Source: CAVSNH01 sp963729275
GTDB taxonomy: Bacteria; Actinomycetota; Acidimicrobiia; Acidimicrobiales; RAAP-2
Length of the DNA: 64,000 bases
Direction of reading: 5' to 3'
Assembly: GCA_963729275.1 (NCBI GenBank)
Contig: CAVSNH010000004.1
Location: 248,001 to 312,000 of the forward strand
Shown here: piece by piece, positions 53,498-61,404 of the stretch
Position numbering within the stretch: position 1 is the stretch's first letter
Layout: every line of letters begins with the position of its first letter
The notes under the pieces: model-generated
Told to the model about the DNA's origin: nothing
The model's database searches: none
The model's input: the letters and a program-made list of their open reading frames with translations, nothing else
Made by a program: the position numbers and the translations under genes

Positions 53498-54630
53498 GCG
53501 ACGTCGGTGGGCGTGGAGGTGGGCGGCAGACCCTCGACCCAGGCCGCGGTTCAGCCGGTGATGCGAGCACCGGGGACCGTTCCTACCGGCGAACGTTCGC
53601 CAGTGACAACTTCGCCGGCGTCCATCCGGAGGTGGTGGAGGGGATCCTCCGGGCAAACGTCGGGCACGCCACGTCGTATGGCGATGACCCGGTCACCTCC
53701 GAGGCCGAGGGTCTCTTCCGGGAGCACTTCGCGGAGAACGCCCACGTCTTCCTGACCTTCAACGGCACGGGCGCCAACGTCGTGGGCCTGCAGTCCATGC
53801 TGCGGCCCTTCGAGGCGGTCATCTGCTCGGCCAACTCGCACATCTACGTCGACGAATGCGGGGCTCCCGAGCGGTTCCTCGGCAGCAAGCTCGTGCCCAT
53901 AGCCACACCCGACGGCAAGCTGACCCCCGAGCTGGTCGAGGTGGCGATGGTGGGCATCGGTGACGAGCACCGTGTCCAGCCACGGGTCGTGTCGCTCACC
54001 GAGAGCACCGAGCTCGGCACCTGCTATTCCGTCGAGGAGCTCACCTTGCTCGCCCAGTGGGCCCATGAGCGAGGGATGCTGCTCCATCTCGACGGGGCCC
54101 GACTCTCCAACGCCGCGGCACATCTGGGTGTCGGCTTCGACGTCTTCGCAGGGGCGGGCGTTGACGTGCTTTCGTTCGGCGGGACCAAAAACGGCGCAAT
54201 GGCGGCTGAAGCCGTCGTCTCCTTCCTCCCTTCCGCCGAGAAACAGCTGAAGTACATCCGCAAACAGTCGATGCAGTTGTCCTCCAAGATGAGGTTCGTT
54301 GCCGCTCAGTTCATCGCGCTGCTCTCCCACGACCTCTGGAGGCGCAACGCCAGCCATGCCAACGCCATGGCTCTGCGTCTGGGCGAGGGGGCCGCCCAGG
54401 TCACAGGAGTGCAGATCGTCCAACCGGTCGAGGCGAACGGTGTCTTCGCCTCGCTGCCGCGGGAGGCGATCGAGCTCGTCCAAGGCGAGTTCCCTTTCTA
54501 CGTCTGGGAGGGTGGGAAGGGACCCCGCGATGTCGTGCGGTGGATGGCCTCCTTCGATACCACCCCGGAGGACGTCGATGCCTTCATCCGTTCCCTGACC
54601 CACGCCATGGCCGTGACTCGACCCGCCTAG
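53494..54630 (+). CDS. Low-specificity L-threonine aldolase-like PLP enzyme
   Basis: PLP-dependent fold-type I enzyme that splits threonine/allo-threonine to glycine and acetaldehyde. ATG 53494 overlaps the ettA stop (ATGA). Features: FASDNFAGVHPEVVEGIL, GHATSYGDDPVTSEAEGLFR, the HIYVDECGAPERFLGSKLV substrate region, LHLDGARLSNAA (Asp to PLP nitrogen) and SFGGTKNGAM with the Schiff-base Lys. 378 residues, of which the first 30 are an extra Gly/Arg/Ser-rich stretch. Function is by family; it is not physiologically linked to ettA otherwise. Confidence 0.88.
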   Translation: MSDVGGRGGGRQTLDPGRGSAGDASTGDRSYRRTFASDNFAGVHPEVVEGILRANVGHATSYGDDPVTSEAEGLFREHFAENAHVFLTFNGTGANVVGLQSMLRPFEAVICSANSHIYVDECGAPERFLGSKLVPIATPDGKLTPELVEVAMVGIGDEHRVQPRVVSLTESTELGTCYSVEELTLLAQWAHERGMLLHLDGARLSNAAAHLGVGFDVFAGAGVDVLSFGGTKNGAMAAEAVVSFLPSAEKQLKYIRKQSMQLSSKMRFVAAQFIALLSHDLWRRNASHANAMALRLGEGAAQVTGVQIVQPVEANGVFASLPREAIELVQGEFPFYVWEGGKGPRDVVRWMASFDTTPEDVDAFIRSLTHAMAVTRPA

Positions 54631-54644
54631 CCAGTCGGGGCGGA

Positions 54645-54662
54645 GGTCGGCCCTCGCCGACC
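54645..54662. terminator. Short hairpin between convergent aldolase and YlxP genes
   Basis: GGTCGG (54645-54650) and CCGACC (54657-54662) with a 6-nt loop fill the 33-bp gap between two convergent genes. A short stem, but well placed. Confidence 0.4.
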
Positions 54663-54663
54663 G

Positions 54664-54960
54664 TCAGTCACCTTGCTCGAGCCAGCATCGCGACTGTTCG
54701 AGGACGTCGACCTCAGGATGGGACCAGACGTACCGATCGACCGAGTCGAGCACCTCCTCCACCTGACCGGCCGAGCTGCCGATGGCGGCGAATGCGAGTG
54801 CACTTCGCTGCCAGCGGTCCTGATGCCCGACCTCGGCGACGGCCACGCCGAACCGGACGCGACACGTCTCTAGCAGGTGCTTCACCACTTTGCGCTTGGA
54901 CTTGAGGGAGCCGCTGTCCGGAATATGGATCTCCATGGAAAGAGCACAGCAGTGCATCAT
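54664..54960 (-). CDS. YlxP/DUF503-family protein
   Basis: A 98-residue single-domain protein of the DUF503 family (YlxP), usually encoded near infB/rbfA and thought to act in ribosome maturation. It has the family start CCALSMEIHIPDSGSLKSKR followed by KVVKHLLETCRVRFGVAVAE and DRWQRSALAFAAIGS. The long open frame continuing upstream to 55707 is antisense shadow of the next gene. Start ATG 54960 (MMHCC) was chosen; 54957 is equally possible. It is isolated from other translation genes here. Confidence 0.82.
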   Translation of the reverse strand: MMHCCALSMEIHIPDSGSLKSKRKVVKHLLETCRVRFGVAVAEVGHQDRWQRSALAFAAIGSSAGQVEEVLDSVDRYVWSHPEVDVLEQSRCWLEQGD

Positions 54961-55090
54961 CCGCTTCATGGTGGCAGGAGAAACTGTCTTTGGACAACGA
55001 CCACCCTCATTGACTTGGAGCCTCGGTCCTAGGCGGTCTTGTTTGCCGGGCGCGATCCGAAATGTCACACCGTCATGCTGACCTGAAGCT

Positions 55091-56656
55091 ATGACGACGG
55101 GATTGCGACAGCGCCCGGCCGGTTCGGCCGGTTCGGCCGGTTCGGCCGGTTCGGCCGGTTCGGCCGGTTCGGCCGGTTCGGCCGGTTCGGCCGGTGCGGC
55201 CGGTGCGGCCGGTGCGGCCGGTGCGGCCGGTGCGTCAAATCCGGAAAGTGAGCCCCACCGAACTGGCTCGGAGGCCACAGCTCGACGGGTCATCGCGCAA
55301 GCCAAAGCGAATATCAAGCGCGTACTCTCCGACTTCGATCCGAACACGTACTCGGGCCGTGACGCCTCCTCGTTCTTTGAGGATTTCTCCGAGATATCGC
55401 GCATGATGGAGACCGGATGTGCCCTGGTGGCCCCTCGGATCGAGGCGTCCGGAGTCTGGAAGGAATCAGGCGAGTCTTCGTGCGCCTCCTTCCTGGCTTC
55501 GTTGAAGGGCGGCTCCCGCGGGCAGGCACGGTCGACGCTCGAAGTCGGACGTGCGCTGATGGAGCTTCCTCTTTGCGACAAGGCAGCCAGGGAAGGAACC
55601 TTGTCGCAACCGAAACTGGTCGAGTTGACCACCGCACTCAGGGCCGATCCGGATGCGGAAAAGGTCTTGTTGTCCGGTGCCGAGTCGGAACCGCTATGGG
55701 CGATCAAAGAGAAGTGTCAACGAGTACGCGCCACGAGCAAAGAGCGGGATCCCCTGGCCACGACGCGGAGGATCCGAGCAGCTCGGCACCTCACATGGTG
55801 GTCCGATGCCGAAGGCGCATTCTGTTTCCAGGGCCGCGATACCGCCGACCGTGGTGCCGTCGTGCGGTCTCGGCTCGAAGAACTCGCGGCAGACCTCCGC
55901 CGCGCCCGGATTGGCGGAGAACAGGAGAGCGATACGCGCGAGTCCGACGGTGCTCTGCGGGCCGACGCGCTCTTTGCCCTTGTCTCCGAGGACAGGAGGG
56001 CGGAGGTCAGCGACGGGGATGCCCATTCACTGCCTGCCTCGGCCATGAGCCGATACAGTAAGCAGGCCAAGAAGAGTCATGGCCGTTCGCAACGCCATGA
56101 CGTCCTCGGCGACCACCCGATCGTGACCCGACCGCCCCGCTGCAACGTGATGGTCCGCGTGGACCTCGACGCCCTGTTGCAAGGACGGGTCCATCCAGGT
56201 GAGTGCTGTGAGATCGACGGTCAGGGTCCGATCCCTGTGCCGATGGCTCGCGACCTTGCCAACGATTCCTTTCTTCGCATCATCTTCCACCAAGCCGGTG
56301 ACATTCGTGCGGTGTCCACTTTGGGGCGGACGATCAACCGTCGGCTCAGAATCGCGCTGGCAGCTCGGGACCGATGTTGTGTCGTACCGGGTTGTGGAGC
56401 TGCGTCGGGCCTCGAAATCGATCACGTGATCCCATTCGCCGAAGGTGGCCCTACGCAGCTCGACAATCTCGCCTTGCTCTGCCACCACCACCATTTCCTC
56501 AAGACCTACGAGGGGTGGATCCTCACCCAGATCGGCACGGCAGAGGACGGCACCCCCGAATGGTCCTTTACCCCCCAGCCGCCCTTCGGACAGGAACCGG
56601 ATCTCGGGATCGACACCGACGAGGGACGGGACCGGTGGCGACGTCAACAGGAGTGA
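55091..56656 (+). CDS. DUF222-HNH endonuclease (13E12-type) with GSA repeat N-terminus
   Basis: Protein of the actinobacterial 13E12/DUF222 family with a C-terminal HNH nuclease. Residues 12-46 are GSA and GAA triplets from a 9-bp tandem repeat. DUF222 spans about 60-400 (SFFEDFSEISRMMETGCALV, GRALMELPLCDKAAREGTLS, KLVELTTALRADPDAEKVLL). The HNH domain is near 425-480: RDRCCVVPGCG, LEIDHVIPFAEGGPTQLDNL, ALLCHHHHFLKTYEGW, with the H-N-H residues and four Cys/His for zinc. The family is abundant and often multicopy in actinobacteria, and may be linked with mobile elements. Target unknown. Confidence 0.88.
   Translation: MTTGLRQRPAGSAGSAGSAGSAGSAGSAGSAGSAGAAGAAGAAGAAGASNPESEPHRTGSEATARRVIAQAKANIKRVLSDFDPNTYSGRDASSFFEDFSEISRMMETGCALVAPRIEASGVWKESGESSCASFLASLKGGSRGQARSTLEVGRALMELPLCDKAAREGTLSQPKLVELTTALRADPDAEKVLLSGAESEPLWAIKEKCQRVRATSKERDPLATTRRIRAARHLTWWSDAEGAFCFQGRDTADRGAVVRSRLEELAADLRRARIGGEQESDTRESDGALRADALFALVSEDRRAEVSDGDAHSLPASAMSRYSKQAKKSHGRSQRHDVLGDHPIVTRPPRCNVMVRVDLDALLQGRVHPGECCEIDGQGPIPVPMARDLANDSFLRIIFHQAGDIRAVSTLGRTINRRLRIALAARDRCCVVPGCGAASGLEIDHVIPFAEGGPTQLDNLALLCHHHHFLKTYEGWILTQIGTAEDGTPEWSFTPQPPFGQEPDLGIDTDEGRDRWRRQQE
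55119..55226 (+). repeat. Twelve tandem 9-bp units in the HNH gene
   Basis: Eight units of CCGGTTCGG (55119-55190) are followed directly by four of CCGGTGCGG (55191-55226). In frame they encode Gly-Ser-Ala and Gly-Ala-Ala. All units within each block are identical, which suggests recent slippage. Length change stays in frame. Confidence 0.88.
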
Positions 56657-56864
56657 ACTTCTGAAGGGACACGTCGAGTGCGGGTCTTCGAGTCGAGCAC
56701 TCGAGCACTCGAGCGATTGAGAATCCCTCAGCTCGAGGGTCTCCTCTGGGTATGGCTTCTGCCTCGTGAGGCTCAAGCAGTCCTCAGGGTGGCGGACATC
56801 AGTCGGGGTGGTTGTGGCTGGGTCAACGCTGCAGATGCTCGCGATCCGGATCACCCCCTCGGTG

Positions 56865-58103
56865 CTACACGGCAGCAATCAGTTCGAAGGCGACAAGAAC
56901 CCACGTGACGCCGACCAAGCCGGACAATGGGCCAAGGCGCCGTGGAGTTCCGAGCAGCACAAGCCAGCTGAAGAGGTAGACGGTATCCAGGCTCCGGAAC
57001 CCGACGTCTCCTACCCAGATCCCGTTTGCCGCCGAGATTGCCAAAAGGACAACGGCTGCCCATGCCCAACGCTCGTGGACCGGGGCGGATGATTTGCGAA
57101 TCGAGAGGCCGGCGACGACAGTCAGCGCAACCAACACCACCAGCTCGCCGACCCAGATGAGCGACGCCCGGGAGGGCAGGCCGGTGAGGTATTGGTGCAC
57201 CCCATGGCTCAGGCCGACGAACGGTAGGCCGAGGTTGGAATTCCCGCTACTCAGAACGGGCACCGAGCCGGTCACCGCCAACACCACTCCCTGCCATGTG
57301 ATGAATCCGAGGATCGGCACGGCCCAGGCGACGTCGGCTGCGGCAAGGGGCTGTCGGCGACGACCGCTGACCCATTCCCAGAGCCGGGTGGCGGCGATGA
57401 TCACCACGACGTAGGCGGCCGTCTCCTTGCTGAGCGAAGCCGCGAGCAGGAAGACACCGGCCGGCACCCACCGTTGCCGTCGGTAGGCGTACAAGCCCAA
57501 CAGCAAGAAGGCTGCCGCCGTGATCTCGGTGAGGTCACGGCCCGCGCTCCACAGATATCCCCAGAACCCCGCGAAGACGGCTCCCCACATCGCGTGCCGT
57601 CCGCTCTCGCGGGCGAGCAGGCCACCCCCATAACCGAGGACGCCGAGCGCGAGGACGTTGGTCGCCACCAACGTGTCAGGGACGAGCGAATGTCGGCCAA
57701 GGGCAAGCAACCAGGCGATCGCTGGATAGCCGATGCGCTCGAAACGGGAGATGGTGTCGACCCGGATACCGAATGCAGAACGCGCCATGTTTGCGGGATC
57801 GAGGGCCATCCGGTAGTAGAACTGCCCGTCATACCCGCTTCCGCGCCTGACGGCGATACCTGGCGGAAGCCTGGCTGCGGAGGCGTGGTCGCTGCCCGCC
57901 ACGATGAAGATGGAGACATTGCCATGAGCAGCGACGATCAGTCTGGCGATCACGAAGACAAGGCCGGCGACGGTCGCCAACCCGGCTACCACGATCGGTG
58001 AGTCGCTCAGGTCCCGAATCCGTGAGCCCGCGAAGACGCGGCTCTTCACGGTTGCGACGTCTCCGTCGATGTCGACCGTCGGCTCGGTGATTTCCGGAGT
58101 CAA
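56865..58103 (-). CDS. Polytopic membrane protein with GYDGQFYYR motif
   Basis: A 412-residue membrane protein with about ten helices. After the first helix comes a periplasmic loop with GSGYDGQFYYRMALDPANMA, a motif I associate with bacterial GT-C-like or undecaprenyl-linked glycosyltransferase-type membrane proteins; the Asp could be catalytic. Later segments include ESGRHAMWGAVFAGFWGYLW, DLTEITAAAFLLLGLYAYRR and SLSKETAAYVVVIIAATRLW, reminiscent of mannosyltransferase-like proteins. A charged 30-residue N-terminus precedes. No close functional partner nearby. Function unknown; GT-like is an inference. Confidence 0.55.
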   Translation of the reverse strand: MTPEITEPTVDIDGDVATVKSRVFAGSRIRDLSDSPIVVAGLATVAGLVFVIARLIVAAHGNVSIFIVAGSDHASAARLPPGIAVRRGSGYDGQFYYRMALDPANMARSAFGIRVDTISRFERIGYPAIAWLLALGRHSLVPDTLVATNVLALGVLGYGGGLLARESGRHAMWGAVFAGFWGYLWSAGRDLTEITAAAFLLLGLYAYRRQRWVPAGVFLLAASLSKETAAYVVVIIAATRLWEWVSGRRRQPLAAADVAWAVPILGFITWQGVVLAVTGSVPVLSSGNSNLGLPFVGLSHGVHQYLTGLPSRASLIWVGELVVLVALTVVAGLSIRKSSAPVHERWAWAAVVLLAISAANGIWVGDVGFRSLDTVYLFSWLVLLGTPRRLGPLSGLVGVTWVLVAFELIAAV

Positions 58104-58260
58104 GAAGTGGCCAAAGGGGCGCCAGCCCCGTCATAGATGATCGGTCAGTACGCCCAGGGTCAGACACTAGTTTTACGCCTCTGGGCCTGGGCGCACCCCT
58201 ACCGTTGGTCGGGTGCCGAGTCGTGCCGAAACTGCGGGGGGACGAGAGGAGCTACCTCCC

Positions 58261-58788
58261 TCAGCGAGGCGGCGACACCATCGTCCGCACGTCGGCCCAG
58301 CCGAACCCGACCGTCTCTCCGACGACGTCGCACGACGCTCCCTCGACCAGGACGAAGAAGGGATAGGAGAGGACCTGAAACTGGTGCCAGGCCTCACTCG
58401 TCATCACGACCGGCCAACGTCCGATTCCCTCGGAAAGCCGCCGAACCTCCGCCACATCGGCCTCCGTCGTCGACTTGGTGAGGATCACACAGGACACGTC
58501 GGCCGGCAGCTGCTCGGAGGCCTCGTCACCCAGTCCCTGCCAAAAGGAATCGCACCCGTCGCAGCGGGTGGCGAGGAAACACAGCAAGATCCGACCGGAT
58601 CTCCTGAGCGACACCTCGACAGGCTCGCCCCTCGGCGAATGCCCGGCGATCCGATCGGTGGGCGCCGGGCGTGGGGTCGCCAAGGTGCCTGTGGGGATCG
58701 GGCGCAGCCCCGCCAGGTAGGTCGGGTCCGAAAGCCGGCCCTGGAACTGCGGTTCCGATTCCTCGCCCGATGGCGTCGAGTCACCCAT
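58261..58788 (-). CDS. Thioredoxin-like (redoxin) protein
   Basis: A 175-residue protein, start ATG 58788. After a variable N-terminal 60 residues, it has a thioredoxin-fold core: RILLCFLATRCDGCDSFWQG, with the redox motif CDGC, then VSCVILTKSTTEADVAEVRR and the cis-Pro region SYPFFVLVEGASCDVVGETV. No signal peptide or clear membrane helix. It resembles the C-terminal half of MauD/TlpA-like redoxins. A small zinc-ribbon gene precedes it by 38 bp on the same strand, perhaps one operon. Confidence 0.7.
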   Translation of the reverse strand: MGDSTPSGEESEPQFQGRLSDPTYLAGLRPIPTGTLATPRPAPTDRIAGHSPRGEPVEVSLRRSGRILLCFLATRCDGCDSFWQGLGDEASEQLPADVSCVILTKSTTEADVAEVRRLSEGIGRWPVVMTSEAWHQFQVLSYPFFVLVEGASCDVVGETVGFGWADVRTMVSPPR

Positions 58789-58826
58789 CCGCTCGCGTCC
58801 TTCGACAGGGTCAGGCCGGATACGTC

Positions 58827-59045
58827 TCAGTCGTCGACGACCTCGATGTCCTTGCCATGACCGCACCACCGGCACGACACCTCCTCGACGCTCTCCTCGA
58901 GCACATCGACGTTCTCGACCGAGAGCTCGCCGGCGAGTGAGTAGTGGTGAAAGGACCGTGTTCGGCGGTTGACCACCACATCGAACCTGGTCAGGTTCCC
59001 GCACGCCGCGCAGCGATACCTGGCCGGCGAGGAGCCGCTCGACAT
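58827..59045 (-). CDS. Small two-CxxC zinc-ribbon protein
   Basis: A 72-residue protein starting at ATG 59045. YRCAACGNLTRFDVVVNRRT and the late VSCRWCGHGKDIEVV give two CxxC pairs, 44 residues apart, enough for one structural zinc. The acidic middle (ENVDVLEESVEEV) is short. The frame is open upstream but turns into low-complexity sequence. Likely translated with the downstream thioredoxin-like gene. No family recognised. Confidence 0.55.
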   Translation of the reverse strand: MSSGSSPARYRCAACGNLTRFDVVVNRRTRSFHHYSLAGELSVENVDVLEESVEEVSCRWCGHGKDIEVVDD

Positions 59046-59290
59046 CGCCTCTTTGGCGGCCGCCTCTGACCGCTCGTTGCCCTCTGCGACCTGCGGCGAC
59101 GGGTCTGGAACCACCTGCACACCGTAGCCGTCGCAATCACACCGGGGTCCTGTTATTACGAACACCTGTTCGATACTGTACAAGCCATGCCAGCGGCCCA
59201 GGCTCTCACTTCCTTCCCCCCTCCACCTCTCCCACTGCCGCTGCCGCTGCCGCTCCCGCGCCGGTCGGGTCGACGAATGAGGGTCGGCGT

Positions 59291-60307
59291 GTGACGTCGC
59301 CGGATGGCGGGGGAGCGTCCTTTCTCCCCGAGCTGTCGGCCCCCCTTCACTCGGTGAGCTTCGTCGTCGTCGACGTCGAGACAACCGGTGGTTCCCCTTT
59401 GACCGCTTCCCTGACCGAGGTGGCGGCGGCCAGGTACCGAGGTGGCGAGCTCATCGGGACCTTCCGCACCTTCGTCCGGCCAGACGCACGGATCCCACCC
59501 TTCATTACGGCCATGACCGGGATCAGCGATGCCATGGTGGCCTCCGCCCCCCGACCCAGACAGATCCTCCCCTCCTTGCTCGAGTTCATTGGCGGTGCGG
59601 TCCTGGTCGGCCACAACATCCGCTTCGACCTCTCGTTCCTCGACCATGCGCTCGGATCCAGCGGCCGAGAATCACTGCGCAACCCGGCCGTCGACACCTT
59701 GGCGCTCGCTCGGCGGCTCGTCCGTGGCGACGACGACCTGCCCAACTGTCAGCTAGGCACTCTCTCTGCGTGTCTCCGCCTGGAGCACCGGCCGTCCCAC
59801 CGGGCGCTGGCCGACGTGCTGGCAACGGGTGACCTACTTCACGCCCTGCTCGAGCGGGCCGGCACCTTTGGCATCCTCGACCTCGGCGAGCTGCTCGCCC
59901 TGCCCGCGCTGCTCGGCCACCCGCAGGCGAGGAAGCTGCGGGCGACCGTCAGGCTGCCCCGACAGGCCGGGCTCTACTGGTTCTCGGATGCCCGGGACCG
60001 CATGTTGTACGTCGATCGAGCTGAGGATCTGAGGAGCGCGGCGAGGTCGCACTTCCTGGCCCACGGCGATCGCCGGACGAATCGTCTGCTCCGACAGATG
60101 CACTCGGTCGGTCACGTCTGCGTTCCCGACCCCCAATCGGCGGCCGCACTCGAGCGGGTCCTCCTCGACCGATGGAACCCGCCCTTCAACCAAGCCGGTG
60201 CGGCCCGACCGCGACGGCGAGATCGGTCGGTCACTCCTGCTTTGCCGCCTCTTGGGTCAGGCGGATCAAACTCTCGAGAACGCCCGCCGCCCCGCCGTCG
60301 TCGATGA
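59291..60307 (+). CDS. DEDDh exonuclease fused to a GIY-YIG nuclease-like domain
   Basis: A 338-residue nuclease. Residues 20-190 are a DnaQ/epsilon-type 3'-5' exonuclease: Exo I VVVDVETTGG (Asp28, Glu30), Exo II GHNIRFDLSFLDHALG, Exo III HRALADVLATGDLLHALLER. Residues 225-305 read AGLYWFSDARDRMLYVDRAE then DRRTNRLLRQMHSVGH, the UvrC/Cho-like GIY-YIG domain, with the GIY motif degenerated to GLYWF and YIG to YVD. Longer relatives (over 500 residues) continue after this; here the end is Arg/Pro-rich and its last 77 bp overlap trpD on the other strand. Start GTG 59291. Probably DNA repair. Confidence 0.82.
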   Translation: MTSPDGGGASFLPELSAPLHSVSFVVVDVETTGGSPLTASLTEVAAARYRGGELIGTFRTFVRPDARIPPFITAMTGISDAMVASAPRPRQILPSLLEFIGGAVLVGHNIRFDLSFLDHALGSSGRESLRNPAVDTLALARRLVRGDDDLPNCQLGTLSACLRLEHRPSHRALADVLATGDLLHALLERAGTFGILDLGELLALPALLGHPQARKLRATVRLPRQAGLYWFSDARDRMLYVDRAEDLRSAARSHFLAHGDRRTNRLLRQMHSVGHVCVPDPQSAAALERVLLDRWNPPFNQAGAARPRRRDRSVTPALPPLGSGGSNSRERPPPRRRR

Positions 60308-61403
60308 CGGACGTGGCCAGCTCGACCCCGGCTTTCAGGTCCGTGACCTTCCCGACCACCACCAGGGACGCCGCCGCGTTGAGGACAGCCACATCTCGAT
60401 GCGGAGAGATTTCACCCGCGACCACCCTCCGGATGACCTCGGCGTTGTAGCCGGCGTCGCCCCCGCGAAGGTCGTCGATGGTGACGCGAGCCAGACCGAG
60501 CTCTTCGGGGTCGACACGGAACATCGTGCGCACTGGCGTCCCAGGTGTGTCGTCGACTCGTTCTCCGCCGTTGAAGCCGTCAGCGCTTGTGGGAGACCGG
60601 AGCTCATGGACGGTCGACGGCCCGGTCGTGCTCAACTCGTCGAGCCCGTCGTCGCCGTAGACGATCCATGCTCGTGTGGCACCGTTGGCCTCGAGAACTC
60701 CGAGCATCTTGTCGGCCATGGTGCGATCGCTGACCCCCACCACCTGGTAACGGGCCCGGCCCGGGTTGGCCAGCGGGCCGAGGAAGTTGAAGACCGTGGG
60801 AATGCCGAGCTCCTTGCGCACGGGGGCGGCATAGCGCATGGCCGGGTGGAACCGCGGGGCGAAGCAGAAGCCCAGGCCGATCTCCTCGATGCAGCGCGCC
60901 ACTCCGGCCGGCCCGAGGTCGGCAACGGCGCCGAGCGCCTCGAGGACATCGGCCGCCCCCACGGCCGACGACGACGCCCGGCCCCCGTGCTTGCAGACTT
61001 TGGCGCCGGTCGCTGCCACCACAAGCGCAGCGATGGTCGAGACGTTGATGCTGCGAAGGCGGTCGCCCCCCGTGCCGCAGGTGTCGATCACGTCAATCCC
61101 GGCGGGAAGCGGAAGCGGCACGGCGTGTTGAACCATGGCTCGCACGAATCCGGTCATCTCCTCTACCGACTCACCTTTGGCCCGCAGGGCGACGGCCAGA
61201 GCGGCGATCTGCGTCGGTTGCGCCTGTCCGGCGAGCACTCGGCCGAGCACCGTCTCGGCTTCGGCGGCATCGAGCGACGACCCGCTGAGCAATCGGCTGA
61301 GCACGCCGGGCCATCCGCCCAGCTGGTCGAAGGCGATGTCCGATTCGGTCGCCGATTCGGTCGCCGATTCTGTTGCCAGGTGGCCCTCTTCGGGGCCGGT
61401 CAC
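60231..61403 (-). CDS. trpD: Anthranilate phosphoribosyltransferase
   Basis: Second step of tryptophan synthesis: transfers the phosphoribosyl group from PRPP to anthranilate. The PRPP loop DTCGTGGDRLRSINVSTIAA, KHGGRASSSAVGAADVLEAL, APRFHPAMRYAAPVRKELGI and PTVFNFLGPLANPGRARYQV are complete. GTG 61403, immediately after the preceding dehydrogenase stop, is the preferred start; ATG 61436 is further upstream inside that gene. Residues 6-20 contain an ATES repeat (ATESATESATES), probably disordered. 390 residues. The 3' end overlaps the opposite-strand nuclease by 77 bp. Isolated from other trp genes here. Confidence 0.93.
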   Translation of the reverse strand: MTGPEEGHLATESATESATESDIAFDQLGGWPGVLSRLLSGSSLDAAEAETVLGRVLAGQAQPTQIAALAVALRAKGESVEEMTGFVRAMVQHAVPLPLPAGIDVIDTCGTGGDRLRSINVSTIAALVVAATGAKVCKHGGRASSSAVGAADVLEALGAVADLGPAGVARCIEEIGLGFCFAPRFHPAMRYAAPVRKELGIPTVFNFLGPLANPGRARYQVVGVSDRTMADKMLGVLEANGATRAWIVYGDDGLDELSTTGPSTVHELRSPTSADGFNGGERVDDTPGTPVRTMFRVDPEELGLARVTIDDLRGGDAGYNAEVIRRVVAGEISPHRDVAVLNAAASLVVVGKVTDLKAGVELATSVIDDGGAAGVLESLIRLTQEAAKQE

Positions 61404-61404
61404 G

